Source: Dipteris shenzhenensis (taxonomy: Eukaryota > Polypodiophyta > Polypodiopsida > Gleicheniales). Taken from it: a stretch of DNA of 64,000 nt. Where the stretch lies: NCBI GenBank assembly GCA_047967505.1, contig CM106541.1, one strand, 5' to 3'. Positions 11,671 through 23,045 of the stretch are shown here, one piece after another. The translations under genes were made by a program, and so were the position numbers. The notes under the pieces were generated by a model. That model did no database searches. It worked only from the letters and a program-made list of their open reading frames with translations, and was not told where the DNA came from. Numbering within the stretch: position 1 is the first letter of the stretch; every line of letters starts with the position of its first letter.

Positions 11671-13190
11671 ATGTTGCACGAGATCCTCACAATGATTTTT
11701 ACTATATGAATGGTTTTTGCATCAACAAAATGCACCTACCACAAAATTACTTACTATCTAAATGGTTTTTGCATTGAAAAAATGCAATAAGCCAATAGTT
11801 AGCTAAATAGGGGCAAACTACATGTACGTGGTAAACAATTATCCCCTTGGCATGAGGGCCAACAAGACAAGAAAAGGAGAGCAAAAGCACCAAATTCTAT
11901 ATGCAAGTCCCAACTTAATGATGTAGCATTTTTTGAGTGCTTATACCTATAGATATTTTCAAGCAAAAAATTGTACAAAATCTAGCAACATTATTGTAGA
12001 AAATTGTGCAAAATTTGAGGAAATCTGGTGCAAGAAACTATGCAAAATTTGGGTAAACCAAAGGTAAAAAGATCCCGATGTGATCTAAGAGAAAACGGAC
12101 CCAAGAGGTAGCTAGATGGAACCATGGAGTAGGATTGATCCACGAAGTCAAATGGAAATGGTGAGTAGGAATTTGAGGATATAGAAGGAACCGGTGAGTA
12201 GAATAGATTTGGGGAGTTGGGTGGAACTTGGGGAGTAGGCCAAATTTGAGAAATTCGATGGAACTAGGGAGTAGAGGTGGATGGACCTAGGGAGCAAGAT
12301 AGATCCGAGGGGCCCAAGAAGTAGGTTGAGTTTAAAGAGTCAAATTTATCCAAAAGAAGGATTGATGGTTGATTCAAGACAATCTAGAAGACAAATCTAG
12401 ATGAATCTAGATAAATTTTGAAGTAAAGTCTAAGCAATAACTAAAAATGTCAACCAAGATTGAAGTCATCTGTCAATGCTCTTCTAGTGATGATCATGTA
12501 AAGAAAGGCCTAAAAAATAGATGTAGATGCTCAAAGAAATGTTTATGTGAGCTTCAATGGCAACCAAAACTCAAATTGAGGCAATAGCTTACAAAATGGC
12601 CCAATAGCTTGCTCCAAACAAGTTGATGAAGTGTCAATTGTACTAAAACCCCAAGCAAAAAAGAACAAACTAACCTCAGTCTAGAGCAACTCCAAAATAG
12701 CAAGAAGCTAGATAAAGCAAGATGTAGCAATGCACTCCCTTCCAAAAAAATTATCCCCATAAGGTGACAATATGATGAGTAATGTTGAGCATGAGAGAGA
12801 TGGAGTTGATATAGATAATGCTGCTCTATTTCCAAAGTTGGAAACAATGGCGAACATATTGAGATATGGACTCTATTTTGGAATTGGGTGTTACACAAAT
12901 AAAGCAAAAAATGAGGATACATATATCCTCTAAATAGGCACTTCACTCTATAATACTAACCCTAGCGGAAAAACCTCCTAACTAGAGGCAACAAACTTCC
13001 AAGGTTATAGGTTCACACCATACTACTCATAACTGGAAAGAAGATAAGGGAGCTACATTAACAACTCCCATAGAAAGACACGTGCTAGAGTAGATAGGAT
13101 CCACAGTTCACTACCACATGGTAGATAAGATAGGCTTTTATGAGATCTGAGTGGGGTTTTGGGGGTGAAGTATAATTGTATTGAACTTAA
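11671..13190. other. No supported gene; degenerate GGAGTAG-type repeats
   Basis: From about 12110 to 12330 the motif GGAGTAG or GTGAGTAG recurs at irregular 25-40 base spacing, usually followed by a purine-rich stretch. The rest shows nothing I can assign. A 130-codon minus-strand open frame (12946-12554) is cysteine- and leucine-rich without a motif and is treated as chance. Confidence 0.4.
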
Positions 13191-14000
13191 AAACATTCTA
13201 ATTCATTTGGTTTAATGTGTAAAATTAAGCTTTATATACTATTTTCTAGTTATTTAATTTATAAAATTAAGCTTTTATAATATTTTTATATTGAAACTTG
13301 TAAAATAATATATTTATATTGGTTTAATAAAATAACTTATAAATTTTATATAGACAGCATAAGCTCTATGCCAGGATGAGTAAATGTGACTTCTTTATGA
13401 AGGAGATCATTTACTTAGGACACAAGATTTCTTCTGAAGGTATTAGCATTGATCTGGATCGTATCTAGAAGGTTTTAGAATGGCCTATCCCTCAGACTGT
13501 GAAACAACTTCATCCTTTTATAGGATTTAGGGTATTTCTACGGAAGTCTATGCGTGATTATTCACACATCACGGCACCCTTGACAAACATATTGAAAGGT
13601 CATGGACACAGGACTACCCAGCCGATCTCTTGGAATGATGCATTGAACAAGGCTTTTGAAATGGAATGATGCATTGAACAAGGCTTATCTATTTTCCTAT
13701 ATAATCTAGTTGCTACATGATTTTCTAATATAATACCCTATAAAAATATATAGTTATAAATCTAACTTTTATTTATTTTATTGAATGTGTCTCATATGTG
13801 TAAATTAATGTTATATTATTTTAGTATCATAATTTGTAAAATATTATTTATATTTAAGTCTAAATGCTTCATTTTGTTAAAAAATACCTAATTTATAACA
13901 TTATTATTCTATATTATCTTTTAAGATGAAATTTATTTATCTTATTAATTATTCTTTAATAGGTAAAGAATTTTAAATATATTAGAAGCTTGTAATCATA
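13191..14000. other. AT-rich island
   Basis: Both sides of a gypsy scrap (13352-13690) are very AT-rich with many TTTATA, ATATAT and AATAAA-like words. There is no coding potential outside the scrap. Such islands can act as matrix-attachment regions; here that is only a possibility. Confidence 0.5.
13352..13690 (+). pseudogene. Ty3/gypsy reverse transcriptase-RNase H junction scrap
   Basis: Conceptual translation gives YARMSKCDF, then YLGHKISSEGI, then VLEWPIPQTVKQLHPFIGF, then DYSHITAPLT and a LNKAF ending. This is the conserved block of Ty3/gypsy pol that follows the RT catalytic centre (YLGHxIS...GI...W..P..V..LR.FLG). It carries stops and at least one frameshift. A 25-bp segment (13631-13655) is duplicated at 13662-13686 at its right end. 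It sits alone in the AT-rich island with no LTR. Confidence 0.8.
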
Positions 14001-14057
14001 AAAAATGACTAGTGCACCTCATTAGGCTCAAGTCAAGGCTTAAAAGGATCATGAAAG

Positions 14058-14277
14058 CCCATATTATGATTTAAACCTATGAAGAGATTCCTTGCAACCC
14101 ATACCCTACTATTGAAACCTAACATTTGAAGAAAATTGCCCTCCTTAAGTTTGGAAATTTCCATTGCAACCCATATTATTATTTAAACCTATGAAGAGCT
14201 TCCTTGCAACCCATACCCTACTATTGCAACCTAACATTTGAGGAGAATTGCCTTCCTTAAGTTTAGAAATTTCCATT
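14058..14277. repeat. Two-copy tandem duplication, 112-bp period
   Basis: The segment starting CCCATATTATNATTTAAACC at 14058 is repeated at 14170 with few differences. Confidence 0.88.
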
Positions 14278-14286
14278 CGCCATTAT

Positions 14287-14482
14287 CTCAAGCTCCTCCA
14301 TAATGTCAGTCATATCCTCAAGCTCACATTGAAGATTGCATCATTACATAGCCTAGGGTTACATGCTGAGTGGCCCCCTAGGACCTCAAGCTCCTCCACA
14401 CTCCTGGTCATATCCTCAAACTCACATTAGAGAAAGAGTCATTACATAGACTAGGGTTACATGTTGAGTGACCCCCTAGGAT
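14287..14482. repeat. Two-copy tandem duplication, 98-bp period
   Basis: The segment starting CTCAAGCTCCTCCA at 14287 is repeated exactly 98 bases later at 14385, through CCCCCTAGGA. It directly follows the 112-bp duplication. Confidence 0.88.
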
Positions 14483-15659
14483 TTGATATAACCTCTTTTA
14501 GGCCTTGGGGATCTCTCTTGAGCTTTGTGGTGCAATGTGCAGATAGCATCAAAAGAAGATTAGCAGCCCATGGCAGCTTAACAACCAAGATCACCACGAC
14601 CCTTGTATTAGGATGGTGCACAACACCCAGCCTCACAAGCCTCATTTTTGGCTTGTCTCATCCTCACAAGCCTCTTCATAATTGCTAAAGCCCTTTTGTG
14701 GTAACCACGTAGTCTTAGTTATCCCTTCAAGGGGGGCTTTTTCTGGATGGGCGCTTCTTATTCATACCTACAATAGAGTTCCAATATTAGATCCAAGACA
14801 ATCTTAGATCTCTTATCTTGAGATTTAAGATCTTTTGCACCAAATTCTTATATTTAAGTTTCCCTAAGGGTTCCTCCTTTGAGGTTGCTGCTCTTGGAGC
14901 TCTTGTATTCTCTACTATTCCATTCACAACACCTTCTATCTCCCACCTTTGTTGCTCTTTCGCTCCACCTTGATACTTGGATTTTTCTTGGTGGGGTGGT
15001 ATTTGATGAAATTATTGGTGCAATTGATGTAGAATCCTATTGTTCCACACCACCTTTGCCTTTAAGATAATATTTTCTTTAGGGTTGCAGGTTGGTGAGC
15101 TTCATAGGTTGGGTTTATATCTATAAGAGTCCTTCCACTTCACTTGTAGTAGCTGATCCCATTGGTGCTAAATCCCCTCAAAGATGACTTATGCTTTGCT
15201 CATTAGTCATGCTTGGACCTCTGAGTTTGGATTTGGAGATTGGGTCCTTGTTTATGGTGGCATCAACCCTGTGTCAACTAAGCTTCTAAGATGCTGAACC
15301 AAGTCTCTGATTTGAAGTTCTCATGCTCCACCCCATCACTATTTGCTTGTGCTAGTTTGCCCCTATTATTTCGATGGTTGCTCTACTATTTCAACTTCTT
15401 GAGCTCATCCTTTTGTCACTCCACCTCTTTGTTAACTTGTGAATGGCTATCAATTATGCTCCTCGACTTCCCTTGCTACTTCCATTTGACATTTCCTTTG
15501 ATCATCCTCATAGGAGGTGCATGTTGCTTGTAGCACCTCATTTTCCTTAATCATTCACCTTGCCTTGTATTCTACCATTTTAGGGGGGAGGAAGTTCTCC
15601 TAGACATGGTGGAGTATATTAAGTGCTTGTTGAATGGTGAGGTCAAAGTCATCTTAATA
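14483..15659. other. No recognisable gene
   Basis: Open frames of 60-80 codons occur on both strands without family motifs. The right end runs into the second LINE-A copy. Confidence 0.4.
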
Positions 15660-17151
15660 CTTTTGGAGATTATTTTTCTTTAAAATAGTCACATCTATCC
15701 ATGACAAGGGAGGCATAAGGACTTTGTATGATAGCCACTCTTTTATAGGGAAGAGTTGGGAGCATCTCGCTCTAGTGTTTCCTTGGTACCATGGTTCACA
15801 GTGGAGGACATGGATATGACCAACTAGGCTCCTTCGCTTCCCTTGATTCCTAGGGCTTATGCAAGAGTACATGGCCATTCTGCCTACCATCAGTTGGTAC
15901 ATCACTAGAGTGTCCCATGTAGTATGTAGCTTTCATTGTGGTAGATGATGGAGTCCCTCGGCCCTGGTTCTTCTGGAGTCCCTTCTAGAGATGATTGTCC
16001 TTGAGACGCTCAAGGGGGAAATGCTTCAATAGAGCCCGAAGATATCCAGGTTACTAGGCCACTGTATGCATTGCTGGAAAATGGGCCACTTAGCTTGGGA
16101 CTATGCTAGAGGGTAGAGCTAGGACCCTCCCCCCCACCCACCTAAGGATCAGAGGATAGGACCCAATGGTCCCATAGACAGTAGGCAGCAAGAGTCCCAA
16201 ACCCTTTGGGTGGAGTCCTCTAAGGGAAATTAGACTACGGTGGGAAAAAAGAAACTAATAAAGTGGGCCTTGAATAGCTATAGACAATGCACTAATTGTA
16301 GGAAGAGAATATGTTTGGCACACGTAGAACATGCCATGTGTCCCCTGGATGTGAGCCGGGTGCGGGGAGTCCCCAAACTCGGCCCATAGCCACCCACAAA
16401 GCTCCACAACCCCCCAAAAAGTCCCTGGAGGGGATGACTGTGAAGGGCTCAAGAAGTCTAATATATTCAAGGTTAGCACAAGTACACAAGTGCTTATGGG
16501 ATCAAATTCCCCTCCTCACATGTGTCAACAATGCGAAGCTCCTTGAATCCTTTGTATTTTCCATGGCCCCATTTTACATGCACGAGGGTGAAGGCCACCA
16601 CATCCAACACCCCCCTTTGGACAAACCTCAAAGCATTAAATCGAAGCACCATTCAAGGCACTGGCCAAATCAAGACCAGCACATCAAACTGCTACATGAC
16701 TAAATCGCACTAGGTTAGCAAATGAAAGCTGCCCAAAGTGCATGAAAGACCACATAATTCTACAACAAATAGCCACTAGTGCAAGCAATAGCCCGTTGTA
16801 ATAATGTCGCACTGCAAAATCCTTTGTATTTTCCATGGCCCCATTATACATGCACGAGGGTGAAGGCCACCACATTTAACATAATGTAGGTAGCCTCTTA
16901 CTCCTAGGAGGATCAATTAGGGGACCCTGAAGTCCCCCAAAGACAAGGGTTTCGAGCACCCAAGGTCCCCTTAGTAGTAGCAGGTTACAAGAGCATTTGA
17001 AGCTTTAGTGGTTGCGACTCCTTTGGCTTGCCTTACCATGATTGTAGAGGAGAAGGCCCAAAGTTCTTAGGCACCCATATGTATTTAGCGAGCCTCCTCT
17101 ATGCCTTCGGTTGACATCCCTTTCCCTTGCCCTCCGTCCCCTCTGGACCTT
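15660..17151 (+). pseudogene. LINE-A copy 2, ORF1 left part (split by Copia-1)
   Basis: Homologous to 3290-4230. Shared landmarks are the block ending in TGGTAGATGATGGAGTCCC, the GGCCACTTAGCT knuckle and the CCTCCCCCCCACCC stretch after it. The zinc knuckle at 16063-16104 reads CMHCWKMGHLAWDY, so the last cysteine is replaced by tyrosine. Copia-1 inserted at 17152-17156 (CCCAC duplicated), and the remainder of this LINE ORF1 resumes at 22647. Many stops; dead. Confidence 0.65.
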
Positions 17152-17156
17152 CCCAC
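17152..17156. repeat. Target-site duplication of Copia-1, left copy (CCCAC)
   Basis: CCCAC here and at 22642-22646 flank the LTRs exactly, as expected for a 5-bp copia integrase cut. Confidence 0.93.
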
Positions 17157-17489
17157 TGTTGAGATATCGAGCTCCACTCGCGATATGCCAGGGTGACCGT
17201 TGTGTATTTATGTCACCGACTTGTTAGTTGGAGATGCGATTGGTACACCGCCCACAAATAATAGCTGGATGACAGTTTGTGGCTCAGTTAGTAAGCCACC
17301 TTAGTTAGTTGAGTTTGGTTTGAGACCCACATATAGGGTTCTTCTATTTCTTTGTACTAGAGTTCTTTTGGCTTTCACAACTAAGAAGAGGAAAACTGTT
17401 TTCAGCCTCTACCTTTGTGTGTATTCCCCTATTGTGCATGTGAGAAAGCTGCAAGTGAGACTCCTTCCCTCTCTCCCACTATCTTCACA
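17157..17489 (+). repeat. Copia-1 5' LTR
   Basis: 333 bp, TGTTGAGATATC...CTTCACA. It lacks a 19-bp segment found in the 3' LTR at 22409-22427; the break is at 17275/17276 and is bounded by a 2-bp AG match. A small inverted repeat (GTGGCT...AGCCAC) lies just after the break. Confidence 0.96.
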
Positions 17490-17502
17490 TGGTATCAGAG
17501 CC
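17490..17502 (+). other. Copia-1 primer-binding site
   Basis: TGGTATCAGAGCC directly abuts the 5' LTR and is complementary to the 3' end of plant initiator tRNA-Met, the usual copia primer. Confidence 0.95.
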
Positions 17503-18015
17503 TTGTTCGTGGTAAGGAGTTCAAGAAAGCAAGCCAAGTTTGTGGTGTCCTGGTAAGAGGACTAGTGTTGCTTTCCTATTTCAAGTTTGGGAGCAAATCT
17601 CTGCAGGTAGCACAGCCAGAAGTGCAAGAGTGCACTGTCTCAGATTGAGACGCCCTTCACGGTGTGGCGAGAGCGCAGCATATGCTGCGGGTGAGGGCTT
17701 CGCTCTGATTCGAGGCCATTTCGAGGCCCATTTTGAAGGCGGAAGTTTTTCATAGGCACTCAGAAAAAGGCCCTGTTTTGGCTGTGCGACCACTGTGCGG
17801 CTAGTCGATGAAAAGTTACCGCAGAAATTGCATCGTATGCCTATGTGCAGAGATATTGGGAGTTGCAGAATCATGCTTGTTGCCTGTTGATGCAAAATCG
17901 TCACTAGGAAGTGACTGTGTGGTGAAATACCACTTTCGTCAGTTTTGCAGATCTACCCGTGTGAGGCAAAAGCTGTGTTTTTTTGCAGTGACAGAATATT
18001 TTGCAGTGTTTTGTA

Positions 18016-18960
18016 ATGGCATCTGATTCTCTTTCATAGATTGTCACTGAAAAGCTTGACAAGAACAACTTCCAGGCATGGAAGTTTAGAATGACGAATT
18101 TCCTTATGGGAAAAGGCTATTGGGAGTTCATTACAGGAAATGGAGAAGAACCTGTTCTTCCTAATGTTCCCAGTCAACAGGAAATGCAGGCATTGAAAGG
18201 ATGGCATGAGAGAGCCAGGAAAGTTATGTACTGGCTGTCTATCAGTATTTCGGACTCCATGATTGTGCATATTCAAAATGCAAGTACGCCAAAGGAGGCA
18301 TGGGATACTTTGGCAAAAATGTACAGCACAAATAGCAAGCCAGGAAAATGCAACTCAAACAGGAGTTGCACAATGTGCAGAGAGAAAATTTGAGCATAAA
18401 TGACTACCACATGAAAGTGAAGAAAATTGCAGATGCACTTGCTTCCATTGGGTCGCCAGTGGAAGATGATGATCTAGTTTCTGTGACCTTGAATGGTCTA
18501 GGAAAGGATTATGCGCAGTTCCGGACATCCATTGCCGTCCGTGAAAAATTTCCAGATTTTGAAGAGTTGTTTGCTCTTCTAATTTCTGAAGAGCAAAGAA
18601 ATGGGGGTGTATCTTCTTCAGCAGGAACTTCAAAAGAAACTGTCTTCTACTCAAATGCTGGAGGCCGATCTGCAGGCCATGGTAGAAATCAGAATATGCA
18701 GCAAACGCAAGAAAACCAGTCCTATGCAGGAGGACGTGGTAACTCTAGAGGCACAGGGAGCCAAAGAGGCCGTGGTGGATGCAAACAGCAATGTTGAATG
18801 CTACTATTGTGGCAAAATGGGTCATATGGCTAAGGACTGCTACAAAAAGCAGAATGACATTATGAATGGAAAATTACAGCAAGGCAATTATGCATCTTCT
18901 AGTAGGCAGGGTGATGACAGAAATGAGCATCTATTTATGGTGCAGCATATGACTAATTCT
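18016..18960 (+). pseudogene. gag: Copia-1 gag pseudogene
   Basis: Gag forms the virus-like particle. The start ATG at 18016 follows a leader of about 510 bases. The eighth codon is TAG (18037), then the frame reads KLDKNNFQAWKFRM, typical of the copia gag N-terminus (UBN2/DUF4219 type). A one-base loss near 18339 shifts the frame; another shift lies near 18780-18795. The central part (KVKKIADALASIG, then DDDLVSVTLNGL) is the standard gag core. The knuckle CYYCGKMGHMAKDC near 18798-18840 is intact (CX2CX4HX4C). An arginine- and glycine-rich linker precedes it. Confidence 0.92.
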
Positions 18961-19410
18961 GTGACAAGTGCAGAAAAACAAAATGATGTGTGGTATGTTG
19001 ACTCGGGTGCATCAAACCACATGACAGGTCATGCAGAATGGATGCAAGATGCAAGGAAAATGGAAAAGCCAGGATTTGTGGAGACTAGTGATGATACTGC
19101 ACATCCTATTGTGCAGATTGGTAAAATTCCTTTGTTTATGCAGGATGGGAAAAAGAAATACCTGTCCGATGTATTTCATGTCCCGAACATCACCAAGAAC
19201 CTGGTTTCTGTTGGTCAAATGGTTGAGCAGGGCTTGCAGGTTAGATTTAATCCTCATGGATGCTTTGTTGAGGATATGAAAAATAACGGTTGCTTGATAG
19301 CAAAAGGAAAGAAGAAGGGCAGGATGTTTACGTTGGATGCGGACATGCCTGAATTGAGTGCAGCAATGTTTGCACATGGGACCGGTGTAGTTGCAGATAT
19401 TAATATCTAG
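18961..19410 (+). pseudogene. Copia-1 protease pseudogene
   Basis: Aspartic protease that cleaves the polyprotein. The catalytic block VWYVDSGASNHMTG is intact, with the active-site aspartate codon at 19000-19002. The strands after it (VFHVPNITKNLVSVGQM) are the usual copia spacing block. The frame stops with TAG at 19408, just where the pre-integrase region begins with a histidine motif. Confidence 0.92.
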
Positions 19411-20234
19411 CACAAACGCATTGGTCATGTTAATATACAGTGACTTAAATCAATGCAAGCCCAAAATATTGTTGTAGGATTGCCTAAATTCAAGGTTGCA
19501 GAAATGCACAAGGTTTGTGAAGCCTGTCAATTTGGAAAACAGGCAAGGAAACCTTTTCCTAGGCATGTTCAAGAGAGTAAAAAGCCATTGGAATTAATCC
19601 ACTCTGATGTGTGGACTACTAAAGCTGCATCTATTAGAGGCTGTCACTATTTTATCACATTTATTGATGACTTTAGCAGAAAACTTTGGGTGTATTTTAT
19701 GAAAAAGAAAAGTGAAGTGTTTGGGCACTTCAAAGCTTTTAAAGCTATGGTTGAAAAAGAAACAGTCCTGCAATAAAATGCCTAAGGTCAGATGGAGGGG
19801 GAGAGTACCTCTCAAATGAGTTTGCAAGGTTTTTGTAGGAGCATGGTATAAAGCAGCAATATTCATGCAGTCATACCCCACAGCAAAATGGAATTGCAGA
19901 AAGGAAAAATAGGCATATTGGAGAGGTATCTTGGGCTATGCTAAATGAAAAAGATCTACCAGATTATTATTGGGCTGAAGCAGTTGCTACAGCAGTTTAT
20001 ATAATGAACAGGACTCCCACTGCAGCAATACATGGCATGACGCCAGAGGAGATGTATACTGGTAGGAAACCAGATATTTCGCATTTGAAAATTTTTGGTT
20101 GCATTGCCTATGTCCATGTGCCAGATGAGTTGAGGTCCAAGTTGGATCCAAAAGCTGAGAAGTGCATCTTTATTGGTTATTCTCTGTAGCAGAAAGGGTA
20201 TAGATGCTATAACCCTTCTACACGTAAGTTCCAA
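19411..20234 (+). pseudogene. Copia-1 integrase pseudogene
   Basis: Integrase inserts the cDNA. The N-terminal zinc site is seen as HKRIGH...CEAC, the catalytic aspartates as LIHSDVW and RSDGGGEY, and the glutamate as QNGIAERKN. The tail block KCIFIGYS follows. Lesions are TGA at 19441, a frameshift at about 19770-19776, TAG at 19836 and TAG at 20187. It continues without a gap into the linker before RT. Confidence 0.92.
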
Positions 20235-21804
20235 GTGAGCAGAGATGTTGTTTTCGATGAGATGAGCAGCTGGTATAAACCAGTAAATGTAATGATTGAT
20301 GTAGATGCACAAAATGGTAATGCTGCACAGAATTCACAGCAGCAATCACAAAATATTAGTGGACCTGGAGTGTCCTCTAGCAGTGGTTCACATACTTCAC
20401 CATGGACAGGCAGATTGAGATCAGGAGAATCTCCTCAAAGCAATGCAGAGAGTGGTATGCAGGTATCACGAAAAGGAAAAGAGAAGGTAGATCAGCCCAT
20501 GTTTGATGTGAATGTAGGTCACTCTTATGTGGATGGTGGATCCAGTGGCTCAGAACAGAGCATTGATGATGAGTTGGGTATTCCTTCTGTTGTTACACCT
20601 GGAGTGAGGAAGACCAGGGATGTTTTGAGAGCACCTAGAAGTGAGCCTATTTTGCGCAGGTCTACCAGGGTTAGGTATCCTGTGGATAGGCTGAAATATG
20701 ATGGATTTACAGCCATTCACTATGCCTATATGGTCAAAGTGATACAGGAACCAGAACCCACTTCTTTTGAGCAAGCCATGGGAAATGAAAAATGGAAGAA
20801 AGCCATGGATGAAGAAATGGATGCCTTATGCTACATGGGAATTGGTGCCTTTGCCTAAAGGCAAGAATGCAATTGGCTGTAAGTGGGTTTATAAGATCAA
20901 GCACAATGTAGATGGTTCTGTGAATAGATACAAGGCAAGATTAGTTGTCAAGGGGTATGCACAGACATATGGCATTGATTATGAAGAAACTTTCAGCCCG
21001 ACTGCAAGGATGGCAACCGTAAGAGCAGCCATTGCTATGGCTGCATCAAAGGGATGGTCTTTACATCAGATGGATGTAAAGAATGCCTTCTTGCATGGTG
21101 ATTTGCAAGAAGAGGTCTTTATGGAGCGGCCAGTAGGTTATGTTCATGCTACTCATCCTGAGTTTGTTTGCAGGTTGAAGAAAGCCTTGTATGGCTTGAA
21201 GCAAGCACCTAGAGCATGGTCTGACAAGATAGGACAGTATCTTGTCACTATTGGCTTTCAGATTTCCAAGGCAGATTTCTCACTCTATGTGAGAAAAACA
21301 GAGTAAGGGATTATGCTGCTGGTCATTTATGTTGATGATTTGATCATCACAGGTGATAGTGATGAAGATATCCTTCATGTGAAAATGCTATTGAGGCAGA
21401 AGTTTGAGATGAAGGATTTGGAAGAGCTGCGTTATTTCTTGGGCATTGAGGTGATTAGATTACCAAGTGGGATACAGCTCTTGCAGAGGCAGTATGGATT
21501 GGACATGCTGTCCAAATATGGGATGACATGCTGTAAGCCTATTTCAGTTCCTTTGGAGCAGAATGTGAAGCTGAGCGCAGATGCAGGTGAGCTTCTGGAA
21601 GACCCTACTATGTACAGACGTATAGTAGGAAGTTTGATTTACATGACTATTACCAGGCCAGATTTGAGCTATGCTGTTGGGTTGGTAAGTCAGTTTATGC
21701 AGGCTCCAAGGAAACTGCATTTGGATGCGGCTAGACGCATACTCAGGTATGTGAAGTCCACATTGCAGTATGGACTATTTTATGAGGCTAGGGTTTAGAT
21801 ACAG
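20235..21804 (+). pseudogene. Copia-1 reverse transcriptase pseudogene
   Basis: A serine- and glutamine-rich linker (about 20280-20650) precedes RT. RT motifs in order: WELVPLPKGKNAIGCKWVYK, YKARLVVKGYAQ, HQMDVKNAFLHGDL, KALYGLKQAPRAW, and the catalytic YVDD at 21328-21339. A frameshift near 20830 removes a few residues of the EEMDAL block. TAA at 21304 lies just before YVDD and TAG at 21796 lies at the RNase H border. All catalytic residues are present but the frame is broken. Confidence 0.93.
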
Positions 21805-22329
21805 TTGCATGGATACACTGATGTTGATTGGGCTGGTAGTATTTCTGATAGACGATCTACCAGTGGATATGTGTTCTCTTTTGGGAGTGCTGCAGTCACT
21901 TGGAGCAGCAAGAAACAGCCTACAGTTGCCTTGTCGAGCACAGAGGTTGAGTACAGGGGTGCAGCAATGGTTGCATGTGAGGTAGCTTGGTTGCATAAGC
22001 TACTCTATGATATGCATCAGTCTACAGATGGGCGAGTTGTCATTTATTGTGACAACATGAGCAGCATACACTTGGCAAAGAACCCAGTCTTTCATGCTAG
22101 AACAAAGCACATTGAGGTGCATTATCACCATGTGTGGAAGAAGGTTTTACTAGGTCTTATTGATCTAGTTTATGTCAGCACAGAAAATCAGGTAGCTGAC
22201 ATATTCACGAAAGCATTGGGCGCAGAGAAGCTGCGCAAGTTCAGAGACCTGCTTGGTGTGCAGGAATTGGGATTGAGCTCGAGGGGGAGTGTTGAGATAT
22301 CGAGCTCCACTCGCGATATGCCAGGGTGA
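21805..22329 (+). pseudogene. Copia-1 RNase H domain
   Basis: Removes RNA from the RNA-DNA hybrid. Open for 174 codons: GYTDVDWAG (catalytic aspartate), STSGYVF, STEVEYRGA (catalytic glutamate), IYCDNMSSIHLAKNP (aspartate), HARTKHIEVHYHHV and VADIFTKAL. This is the full copia RNase H set. The open frame runs a short way into the 3' LTR. It is the least damaged part of the element. Confidence 0.93.
22281..22289 (+). other. Copia-1 polypurine tract
   Basis: GAGGGGGAG directly precedes the 3' LTR and would prime plus-strand DNA synthesis. Confidence 0.9.
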
Positions 22330-22641
22330 CCATTGTGTATTTATGTCACCGACTTGTTAGCTGGAGATGCGGTTGGTACACCGCCCACAAATAATAGCTG
22401 GATGACAGCTATCCTTATCTACTCTAGTTTGTGGCTCAGTTAGTAAGCCACCTTAGTTAGTTGAGTTTGGTTTGAGACCCACATATAGGGTTCTTCTATT
22501 TCTTTATACTAGAGTTCTTTTGGCTTTCACAACTAAGAAGAGGAAAACTGTTTTCAGCCTCCACCTTTGTGTGTATTCCCCTATTGTGCATGTGAGAAAG
22601 CCGCAAGTGAGACTCCTTCCCTCTCTCCCACTATCTTCACA
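22290..22641 (+). repeat. Copia-1 3' LTR
   Basis: 352 bp, TGTTGAGATATC...CTTCACA. It differs from the 5' LTR at six positions, all transitions, and has 19 extra bases at 22409-22427. Confidence 0.96.
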
Positions 22642-22646
22642 CCCAC
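22642..22646. repeat. Target-site duplication of Copia-1, right copy (CCCAC)
   Basis: Second CCCAC, matching 17152-17156. Confidence 0.93.
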
Positions 22647-23045
22647 CCCCCTCATCCCCTCTCCTTGCTCTTCTCCTCCCCCTCCTTGCCCCCCTGCTGC
22701 CATTGCCCTTGTCACCCATTCCTCCCCTCCTCCGCCCAACTCTTCCCTTCTACCATCGGAACTCCACTCGCTTCTTCCTCCTTTTGTGCTTCCTATAGAC
22801 CTTGCCTTGACCCCCTGCCCTCGAGCCCTGGCAAGGCCATGCCCTCTCTCCTTGCATCTTGGTCACTTCAGTAGCCCAACCCCCCTCCTTGTAGGACACG
22901 ACCTCTTTATGGGTGCCAGGGGGAGGAGGATCACCCTCTCAGCTTCCAGTTTCAAGACTACGCACTGGGCTCCCTCTATCGATATATTTTTGGAGGCTGG
23001 GGATGTGGAACTAACTTGAGATCTAGAACTCATATCCCGAACTCA
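22647..23045 (+). pseudogene. LINE-A copy 2, ORF1 right part
   Basis: Continues the LINE-A ORF1 interrupted by Copia-1. It matches 4240-4630: a C-rich proline/serine-coding linker, the GACCCCCTGCCC block, then ACCCTCTCAGCTTCCAG...AAGACTAC and GGAGGCTGGGGATGTGGA. Homology fades near 23045, before the ORF2 start present in copy 1. Confidence 0.65.

Larger units (their letters stand above)
17157..22641 (+). mobile_element. Copia-1: complete but dead Ty1/copia retrotransposon (5485 bp)
   Basis: All structural parts are present in order: 5-bp target duplication, 5' LTR (333 bp), primer site complementary to initiator tRNA-Met, gag with zinc knuckle, protease, integrase, reverse transcriptase, RNase H, polypurine tract, 3' LTR (352 bp) and second target duplication. 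The domain order PR-IN-RT-RH is diagnostic for copia. The LTRs differ by six substitutions, all transitions, and one 19-bp indel. The coding region has at least seven stops and four frameshifts. It is nested in LINE-A copy 2. Confidence 0.96.
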
